DNA from: Mikania micrantha
Lineage: Eukaryota > Streptophyta > Magnoliopsida > Asterales > Asteraceae
Direction: 5' to 3'
NCBI GenBank assembly: GCA_009363875.1
Contig: CM018694.1
Span: 30,017,415 to 30,081,414 of the forward strand
Length of the DNA stretch: 64,000 nucleotides
Part shown: positions 56,685-64,000 of the stretch, one piece after another
Layout of the letters: every line of letters starts with the position of its first letter
Position numbering within the stretch: position 1 is the stretch's first letter
Notes under the pieces: generated by a model
The model's input: only the letters and a program-made list of their open reading frames with translations
Database searches by the model: none
What the model was told of the DNA's origin: nothing
Program-made: the position numbers and the translations under genes

Positions 56685-58015
56685 GCTAAGACTCAAGAAC
56701 CTACACCATTACTTCGTCTCATTACATTCTAGACTTAGAATTTGTTCTAAGTCCTCATAGCTTACTTAACCAGTCCCCTCATAAGCACAAGTGCTCGAGA
56801 TTTGCTAAGTATTCGAAATCCATGAACTACACGAACCACAAGGTACACGATCTTGAGTTCACGAAATACCCAAAGTACTCGACCGGCTCTTTCCTATACA
56901 GGTACTTGGCGAACGGGTACAGCCTGAATTGGTTGTGCATGGGCATGCGGAGCTGGAAGTGCAAGCGGTGCAGGCAACATCCTTTGTGCTTGCGGTGCAC
57001 TCCGACAGACATTTGCAAAATGACTATACTTGCTGTAGTTGTTGCAGACGCGACATGGCAAGTTAGTGTGTGATGATATCTGCAGATATTACATTGAGGA
57101 GTGGCCCCAACATAATTTCTGTTGTTTGAGTTGTTCGATGATTGCTGAGTAGTCTTTGCAGCAGGAGCAGTAACAACGAAATTCCTGGTCTTTCGTTTTC
57201 TTGTTGCTGCTTTTTGATGAACTGCCTTTTTCGGTTTTGACTTCAGTTGAAGCCTCCTTGGCAGATGCTTTGGTGTCAGTCTTCTTTGATCCCTTTCGTG
57301 TGAGTGTTCCAGCCCTCACATGGTTATCAGTCAATGTTGCAGACAGGCGGATTGCAGCCTCCAATGTGGTAGGGTTGCTACCATAGACTGTGTCTTGAAT
57401 CTGCATAGGTAGACCGCCTATGTACTTCTCGATCGCTCTCTCCAACGGTGTCACTAGATGAGGTACCAGCAGACTATACTCATGGAAGCGAGAATTATAG
57501 ATTACATTCTCACCACTGTCTTGCTTGAGTTCCCAGAACTCAGCTTCCAGTTTCCTCATCTCACTGCGAGGACAGAATTCAGTGGTCATCAGCTTCTTGA
57601 CCTCAGTCCACGTCAGTGCTAGGGCTGCATCAACTCCCCTAGTTCGCTTTTCGCCATTCCACCAAGTTAGTGCCCTCTTTTGGAAAACACTAGTGGCATA
57701 ACGCACCTTCAGATTTTCTGGGCAGTCACTATTGATGAAAGTGTTTTCAATACTCTCAAACCACTGCAGCAGACCAGTGGCTCCCTCAGAACCCGTAAAC
57801 TTTAGTGGATTACAGGAGTTAAAGTGTTTGAATGTGCAAACTGGTGGGTTTGCAACACCTCTATTTTGATTGAGAGTTTGGTTGGCTTGATTCAGTTGAG
57901 TCACCAACCTGGAGATAAGATTTGCTAACTCTTGAAAGCCGTTGTTGGCATTCCCGTTGTTAGCTTCTCCGTCATGTGGGTTTTTAGTATCTTTGTTGTG
58001 ACGGCGTGGCTTCAT
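56685..58015 (-). pseudogene. O gag, N-terminal part and decayed tail
   Basis: ATG 58013-58015 (MKPRRHNKDTK) opens 308 codons of gypsy gag: FKHFNSCNPLKFTGSEGATGL, RALTWWNGEKRTRG, FCPRSEMRKLEAEF, NSRFHEYSLLVPHL, YIGGLPMQIQDTVYG. A shift near 57100 breaks the frame before a zinc-binding region (CNICRYHH, SHFANVCR). Downstream the sequence decays. Between 56805 and 56885 it carries TATTCGAA/TACACGA motifs like those of C1. Bases 56685-56800 show nothing recognisable. Gag is more divergent from E1 and E3 than those two are from each other. Confidence 0.87.
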
Positions 58016-58268
58016 GTTTCTGAAGATGTTAGAAACATGTTACTACCGTTTACAATGTAAGTCATACAAACTATGGTCAAATGAGTTCATTTCAACAGTT
58101 AGGATTACATATAGGAACTATATTTTTCCCCTATCTGTCATTAAACTCATAATAAAGTAGTAACCTCCTAATAATATACTAAAGCATCCTGGTTGGTCAT
58201 ATCTAATATTAACTAAGTATTTCTAAGTTTCAAACATTTCTCGCCCTATACAAACACTGACAACCTCC

Positions 58269-58360
58269 CGATGCAGTGCAACAAGCTTATATATAGGGCA
58301 TACGTAGACTTGACCGCAGTCGCATCAGCCGCCGTCCCACCACCGTTGCATTGCACCACG
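58269..58360 (-). other. Stem-loop module H7 (O leader)
   Basis: The arms at 58269-58285 (CGATGCAGTGCAACAAG) and 58344-58360 (CGTTGCATTGCACCACG) pair. The inner hairpin at 58307-58326 on the minus strand has GAC-TGCG-GTC. Core GGTGGTGGGACGG and TATGCCCTATATATAAGC are present. Confidence 0.75.
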
Positions 58361-58952
58361 TTTATGCCCTTGTTAGAATTTAGGGTATACATATGTTTCT
58401 CAAGTGTTCCACTTCCCAGCTTTATCCTATGAAGGATAATTATGAGTGAAGTGTGTTCCAGTACTTCTGACATCTAGGTTCGCCTAATGTCTAAGTTCAC
58501 CTTAACACCAGGTTCACCTATTTTCTATGTTCACCTAATGTCTAAGTTCACATGACATTTAAGCTCCCCGAATGTGTAAGTTTACTATACATTCACCTCA
58601 TTACCAAGCGTTCATACCATCACTAAGTGTTAGTATCATCACTATGCGTTCATATTGTCACCAATTGTCCATCTCAACACTCAAGTATTTAGTCCTTCAC
58701 TAAGTGTCCATATCATTCATTGTATCCATCTCAACACTAAATATTCATTTCGTCATTAAGTGTGAGTATCATTCATTGATCCTATTCACCCCACGTGTCC
58801 AATAAGTGTGTTCATAAGTGAGTATATATACGTGTCCATCAAATGAGATCATCCAATATGTCAATCCGAACCAAATTTAACCAACATTCCATCAACAACA
58901 ACTTTCCAACATATCCTAATAATATCCTAAGTTTCCTGACACTGACTAACCC

Positions 58953-59045
58953 CCAATATACTAAAATTGTATATGTATAGGGCATATGTAGGGGTAGGTC
59001 GCAACCGCCCCAGCCACCGTCCCACCACCTTTGTAGTATACCACG
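58953..59045 (-). other. Stem-loop module H8 (O leader)
   Basis: The arms at 58953-58969 and 59030-59045 pair (ATACTAAAA with TTTGTAGTAT). The inner hairpin at 58991-59011, on the minus strand, is GGGG-C-GGT-TGCG-ACC-TA-CCCC. The core is GGTGGTGGGACGGTGGCTG and TATGCCCTATACATATAC. Confidence 0.75.
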
Positions 59046-59175
59046 AGTGTGTCCTTGTCTGGTGATCAAAGATCAAACAAGCAATTCCTAAGCAAATAAT
59101 CTTCCTAAACAAATAATTTCCTAAAAGATAATTTCCCAAATGGGTAGTTCCCTTATTCCTCAATACTGACATCCA

Positions 59176-59270
59176 CCTAATGTACCGTAAATGGTATATG
59201 TATAGGGCATATGTAGAAGTCAGTCGCGACTGCTTCAGCCACCAGCCCACCACCTTTACGATACACCACG
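59176..59270 (-). other. Stem-loop module H9 (O leader)
   Basis: The arms at 59176-59194 and 59254-59270 pair (GTACCGTAAA with TTTACGATAC). The inner hairpin at 59216-59236 is GAAG-CAGT-CGCG-ACTG-A-CTTC on the minus strand: eight pairs with one bulged A, in the same place as in H8 but with different sequence. Confidence 0.77.
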
Positions 59271-59494
59271 TGCATGTCCTTATCGAATCATTAGGGCACA
59301 ATCAATCACATGAAATCAGCAAGTAACATATATGCAATTCAGATATATATCAGGAGTTCAATTAACATGTAATAAACACATAAGCATGAAATCCTGAATA
59401 TAATAATTAGTGTATGAAATAATTTCATACTAAGGTATCCTACGGTTATAGACTAGCTCAACCATTTCTAGTAACCTAATTCCCTATAACCCAG

Positions 59495-59509
59495 GCTCTG
59501 ATAGCAATC
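59495..59509 (-). other. Primer-binding site of O
   Basis: On the minus strand GAT then TGCTATCAGAGCC follows the LTR end. One mismatch to the initiator-Met tRNA complement. Confidence 0.85.
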
Positions 59510-60160
59510 TGTAACACCCTGACCGATGGCGGAAACGTCGGGATGCCACAAGGGCTGTGTAGATTGTTCATAAGCTCGTGGGCACCTAAATAAATCATCA
59601 CATATCAATTAAATCAACCAAATTAATTACATCAAAAATCATGTTCATCATGATTTAGTTACAGTAATTACACAAAAGATTTAGCTAAATTAACTAAACT
59701 CTAGTCTTCAGAATTTCAGTTATTTTAGCTAAGTCCAAGACCCTAAGTGATGATGTCCAAAAGATGTAGAGCTACCCTGCTCTACCTAGTTCTCCTCGTT
59801 CCCTGAAACATGTAGAAAATCAAGTGTCAACTACAACGTCATTGGTGAGTAATCATAAGTTTTTGTGTTTTAAAAATGTTTACAGAATGATTATAAAAGT
59901 TTATACTTTTCCAAAAAAATCCACATGTGCACCCGCGAGATAATCCAACACTACCAACACACAAACACAAACACAACAATCACATAATTCAAATAATCAC
60001 AAATAGTCAATCACATATATTCAACCAATCTCAACCAAAAATATTTCCAAATAGTATAAGTGACAATACATGCACTGCGGAGGACACGCAGTCACTCAAC
60101 AACAGCGGAATCACCAAAGAGGACCGAAGTCACTCGTCATTAGTAATTCACTCATTGTGT

Positions 60161-60360
60161 AGGACCGAAGTCAACAACAATGACCCATGGAGTTGTGATA
60201 ATCCGTGACAATACATGCAATCATTGCGGAGGACTGAAGTCAACAACAATGACCCGTGGAGTTGTGATAATCCGTGACAATACATGCAATCATTGCGGAG
60301 GACCGAAGTCAACAACAATGACCCATGGAGTTGTGATCATCCGAGATAATCCGTGACAAT
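60161..60360. repeat. 69-bp tandem repeat in O LTR
   Basis: Units start at 60161, 60230 and 60299 (exact period 69), each beginning AGGACYGAAGTCAACAACAA. The first two units are nearly identical and the third is partial and altered. A looser half unit precedes them (60120-60160). Confidence 0.93.
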
Positions 60361-61129
60361 CCATAAACAATGAAAATCCATTAGTATGAATGTAATAATG
60401 AATAACCAGGTGTCACCCATGTGTTTAAAATCAATTAATATGTAAAACTGGTATACATGTTCCACCTCCGAGTTTAAAAACAAAATGATTTAAAAAGAAG
60501 GTTATGAGAACTCACCTGAATTCCTTAGATTCAGTGTTTTCGTAGAATGCGCGCTCGCGTATATGAAATCAAAAGCAACTCAATCAACCTGTAATTATCG
60601 TGTGTTACATAATTGTAAGCATCCATGTTTGATTATGATTATGCTCCTCATATTCGTTTGCACTTTAATAATTATATGCACGAGTTACTTAGGTTTATTA
60701 CCTAAGTTAGAGTGAAAATCATTCAGGTTTTCTACCCTCATTATAAAAGATCGGTTTAACATTAATTAGTTTAATCAATCCATTTATAATGGTTTTAGGA
60801 AGAATATAAAACTTGTACATGTTGTCAAGGTGATAAACCTTATATACATATACATACATTCATATTTGCATGCATGCATGTGGATTACATTGACCACCAT
60901 AATTTTAAGTTTCAAAGATCTAATTTAAGTTTTAAAACAAATGATAATTAGGTTATCAACATACAATGTTAAATCATGTAAAGTCTCATAACTCAAGATT
61001 TATATTTGTTTGGGAAAAAAAGTGGTAGCTTTAAACCCTCATGCATGCATGGATATGTATAACTTCATGTGCCTTTGTCTATCCTTCATTTCATATTCAT
61101 GTACCCATTTCTCCTAGCTTCAAAACAGC

Positions 61130-61625
61130 ACCTATGGTTCGACAGTCCCATGGTTTAAGGATAGCCCTAAGTTCGCTGCTTGCGTATAGGTTAAGTAACC
61201 TAAGGTTCGGCCAGGCTCACAATCCCATCAGCTAGGTTTCAGCCAAAGGCAGGTTCGCCCAAGAACATTGAGTTGTCACAAGGTTCGACCCTAGGTTCGT
61301 AGCACCTTAGCCTCGGCCATCCAGGGTTCGTCCCTTCTATGGTTCGGCTGAAGGTTTGCTGAACAAGGATTTGGCCCACCTAAGCTCAGCTAACTCAATG
61401 TTCGACTACACAGGTTCGGCTACGTCAGGTTTGCCCAGCTAGGGTTCGTGGATGGTCCAGGTTCGTCCCAATGGTTCGTGACAACAGGTGGGTTCGGCAG
61501 CCTCCTTAGGTTCAGCACTCTAGGGTTCGCGGCTGCTTGGGTTCGCTGCATCTTGCAGGTTCGGTCGAGGGGGAGGTTCAACCGTCCCAGGGTTCGGCCA
61601 GCTACTGTGTCGCGAACCAGTGGAA
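61130..61625 (-). repeat. AGGTTCGGC-type motif array in O LTR
   Basis: About twenty GGTTCGnC motifs occur at irregular spacing of 12-30 bases. It is equivalent in position and character to the CATTCGGCC arrays of the E1, S1, L1, L2 and E3 LTRs, but with a changed core. Confidence 0.7.
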
Positions 61626-62612
61626 TCACCATCCTCATATTCAAGTTCTTGCGGATTCACGACTACCCATGGCTTCTCCATGTTCCTACTAACTCGTTTT
61701 AGGGTTTTCCATATGTACAACTCGTTTGAAAGATAAAGATGCAACCTGGTTATTTTCAAAGTGAAAAGCAAAAAGTAAAACCCGAGATCTACCTCTAATT
61801 GTCGACCAAACGTTGAGTTTCTTTGTGGATTCTTGTTCTGCTCGGTTAGATGAACAATTTGGCACCAAGATCTTGCAAAATGGTTGAGTTTTGAAGAAGT
61901 TATGGTAGAGAGAAGTTAGAGAGAGAAAGGGGTGACGGATTTGTGTTCTAGAGAGAGAAGGAGAGTGTGAGAAATGAAAGAAAAGGGGAAGTCTTCTTCC
62001 TTAATAGCCCGCGTATTTCCCGTGTGTTCGGTCTCGTTTATATCGCAATAGACTCATTAAATGATCGGTTTTGATCGTAAAATATATATTTAAAACACAA
62101 AACGTTTAAATAATTATCTTTCGTTTTAATAAAATGATTTTAAATAAAGTTGTTTCGTAAATGGTTCCATTCACTTTCGTTAAATTATTTATTTAATAAA
62201 ACGATTCGTTCGGGTACGTCTTAAGTTGTAATTCCTAATAAACGTTTTTAAATTCCTATTCATATTTTAATATCGTTAGATATTATTTTGTTATCTCGTC
62301 GAAACGCGTCACTCACGTACGTATTCGTAAAGATCGTCACCTTTTCGAATCCAACGCTCGTATCGTATTTCGATTCGATTTACGATTTATGGAATATCAT
62401 TTCAGGATATTATTCCTAATAATTGTATTCGTGTGAATCGTCACCCACGCGAATACATTTATGCAGTTAATATTTCTAAAATAACTTTCGCGTTTAATTT
62501 ATAATCGTAACCTCACCAACGCGTATTTATTTTCAATAACGCTTTCATTCTTTTATTATCTTGAATATTATAATTTCCCAATCCAAATCCCACTAAACCA
62601 TATCACTGATAC

Positions 62613-62715
62613 ATCCATGATAGACCGAAATAAGCTTATGTTAAGGGCATATGTAGGAGTAGGTCGCAACCTATCCAGCCACCGTCCCACCGCCATTTCG
62701 ATAAACCATAACCAT
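62613..62715 (-). other. Stem-loop module H10 (O LTR)
   Basis: The arms at 62613-62632 and 62694-62715 pair (ATAGACCGAAAT with ATTTCGATAAACCAT, mismatched). The inner hairpin at 62656-62676 is GGA-TAGGT-TGCG-ACCTA-C-TCC on the minus strand. Confidence 0.72.
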
Positions 62716-62817
62716 GTGTCCTTTACTATGTTTAGTAACAGAACAATAACTAACTCATAAATCTTCGTCATTTCAAAATCCAAAACCTCGGATTCTCCTC
62801 ACCAAAGCCTCAACACT

Positions 62818-62928
62818 GATATAATCATGATAAACTGAAGATGGTTTATGTATAGGGCATACGTAGACGTCAGTCGCAACTGCCTCAGCCGCCATCCCAC
62901 CACCTCTTCGATAGACCATGATTATATC
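62818..62928 (-). other. Stem-loop module H11 (O LTR)
   Basis: The arms are 23 bases (62818-62840 and 62906-62928): GATATAATCATG and CATGATTATATC pair perfectly at the ends, with a few mismatches inside. The inner hairpin at 62866-62886 has CAGT-TGCG-ACTG on the minus strand. Confidence 0.77.
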
Positions 62929-63637
62929 CTTGCCTATATTTGGTTATAGAATCCTATACCACTACCATTCCAAATCCAATCATATTATTTCATATATGAA
63001 TATTTCTGCAATAAACTCTCTGGTTATGTCTAATTATGTTTCAACTAAACTTCCCATGGTTTATGCTCTTTGTGATAATATACGTTCTCAATATGTATAC
63101 CAGTGATAATATCAACAAATAATTCATAGTAATTATCAATATCATATCAGGCTTTAACAGTACAAACATTTATGTAATGAAGTGCGTGAAATATAGTGAC
63201 GTTACAAATTGTATATAAGTTTTGGGATGTTTAATCATTGTTTTAACATTATATTTATATTATAAAATTACAACAAAGTTGTTTTTTAAATAAAAATATC
63301 AATATGATTAGAGTTAAAAGTTTATAAATGTTTTATTTATTTAAATAAAATGTTTTTCTTGAGATTTTTTATTAAAGTTTTAATAACTAAAATTTATTTA
63401 TTTGTTTAAGTCATTTATTATTAAATACTAAATTTCTTTTTATTCCTTTAAATTGTGTAATTACATAATTTCATACATACACATTTCTGTCATATACATA
63501 CAATATGTATCTATATTAAAGATTTTTAAATTTGTTGTATAACATCTATGTATGTAAACTCATTGATGGAATTTTAAATGGGGTCATAAATTATTTAACA
63601 AATAAGATTGGTTACTACAAATTACAGGAATGTTACA

Positions 63638-63671
63638 GTCTCCCTGCTTTTAGGAATTTTGTCCCGAAATT
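63638..63671 (-). other. Polypurine tract and palindrome of second O copy
   Basis: On the minus strand AAAGCAGGGAGAC precedes the LTR start TGTAACATTCC. AATTTCGGGACAAAATT (63655-63671) is the pol-end palindrome with one change in the stem. Confidence 0.75.
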
Positions 63672-64000
63672 AAGGAGAAATTGTAGAGAACAGATGTTTC
63701 CATTTAATTTTCTCATTCTAAGCGAACACGTGAATAGGTTTCTCAACGATATTCGTCGAGGTAACAATGCGATCATCGTTAGGTGGTACTTGTAGATTCT
63801 CAATAGTCTGACACTTCTTTAAGTTAGACACGCAAAATGGTGGGTGGACGCTTCTAATTTGAAAATGGAGGTTCAAGGGTTTGGATCGAATCGAGTGACA
63901 AACAACTCATTAAGAGTTTCTCAAAAATGAGTCGTGAACAGAGCATCATGATCAGACAGGATCTAAATGAACACCAATAGAGGACTTACTAATCCTTATA
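63672..64000 (-). pseudogene. O pol C-terminus, second copy, degenerate
   Basis: On the minus strand a short stretch reads VSNLKKC (63800-63835), the conserved motif before the chromodomain-like tail of chromovirus integrases, followed by a remnant with EKPIHV in place of the usual EEPVEI. The remainder is heavily decayed, and the window ends inside it. The open frame on the plus strand (63532-63795) spans the LTR boundary and is not a gene. Confidence 0.6.

Larger units (their letters stand above)
58016..59494 (-). other. O leader with three stem-loop modules
   Basis: A 1.5-kb leader between primer-binding site and gag, long for a chromovirus. It holds modules H7, H8 and H9. Between H7 and H8 (58480-58800) there are short degenerate repeats of CTAAGTGTYCATATCATCA type. 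No gene is seen. Confidence 0.8.
59510..63637 (-). repeat. O LTR (4.1 kb), shared by two internal regions
   Basis: Read on the minus strand from TGTAACA (63637) to GGGTGTTACA (59510). A primer-binding site lies on its left and a polypurine tract on its right, so it is the 3' LTR of one copy and the 5' LTR of another. It contains two stem-loop modules (62613-62715 and 62818-62928), paired GATCGTCACC/GAATCGTCACCC motifs (62330-62445), an AGGTTCGGC-type array (61130-61625) and 69-bp tandem repeats (60161-60360). The open stretches 61041-61771 are products of the array. No gene is seen. Confidence 0.85.

Noticed and set aside
56685..57120. L1 as the 5' LTR of a plus-strand element
   Set aside because: No primer-binding site follows 56684, and the next coding sequence is minus-strand O gag.
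58269..59270. Stem-loop modules as hammerhead or twister ribozymes
   Set aside because: The hammerhead core (CUGANGA with GAAA) is absent and I could not fit the twister core from memory. A structure search would be needed to exclude other ribozyme classes.
60161..60360. CRISPR-like array
   Set aside because: The 69-bp repeats are contiguous, without unique spacers, and lie in a plant LTR.
63532..63795. Plus-strand open frame at the right end
   Set aside because: It spans the O LTR boundary and runs antisense to the pol remnant.

Overview
This 64-kb window looks like plant heterochromatin made almost entirely of LTR retrotransposons nested inside one another. I found no host protein gene, tRNA or rRNA gene. 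The organism is a flowering plant: it carries Ty3/gypsy chromoviruses with tRNA-iMet primer sites and multi-kilobase LTRs, a SIRE-type Ty1/copia element, and a Cassandra-type TRIM whose LTR contains 5S-rRNA-like sequence. The style of the pol proteins suggests Asteraceae, but that is from memory and not proven.

Nesting was worked out from LTR ends and 5-bp target-site duplications (TSDs). The outermost layer is element O (56685-64000, minus). Its LTR (59510-63637) has an internal region on both sides, so two copies share one LTR. Next to O's gag lies a plus-strand LTR, L1 (11776-13242, 17037-17954 and 55333-56684; its start is outside the window). L1 contains three insertions: a decayed Tekay-like chromovirus E1 (1-11775, minus, truncated by the window), a solo LTR S1 of E1's family (13243-17031, TSD ATAAG), and a second solo LTR L2 (17955-55327, TSD GTGAA). 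L2 contains chromovirus E2 (19899-53128, plus, TSD CAATA). E2's 3' LTR contains copia element C1 (30206-52363, minus, TSD GTAAC). The third ORF of C1 contains chromovirus E3 (32647-42437, minus, TSD AGCGT).

The coding parts are gag, protease, reverse transcriptase, RNase H and integrase, all damaged to some degree. E3 keeps the longest open frame, a 617-codon gag-protease ORF. C1 also has a large ORF3 downstream of pol with no obvious envelope features, and E2 has an extra ORF upstream of gag.

The most interesting signals are: (1) a module of about 100-150 nt, seen eleven times in several LTR families and leaders, with a conserved core and outer and inner stems whose sequences change together, as expected for a conserved structured RNA; (2) E3 ends in a Tekay LTR on one side and a Cassandra LTR on the other, yet has an exact TSD that restores the interrupted reading frame, pointing to a chimeric cDNA and a link between Cassandra and chromovirus integrase; (3) ORF3 of C1, with polypurine-tract copies left just after pol; (4) eight premature stops that look like CAG to TAG changes. 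All alignments and counts were done by eye.
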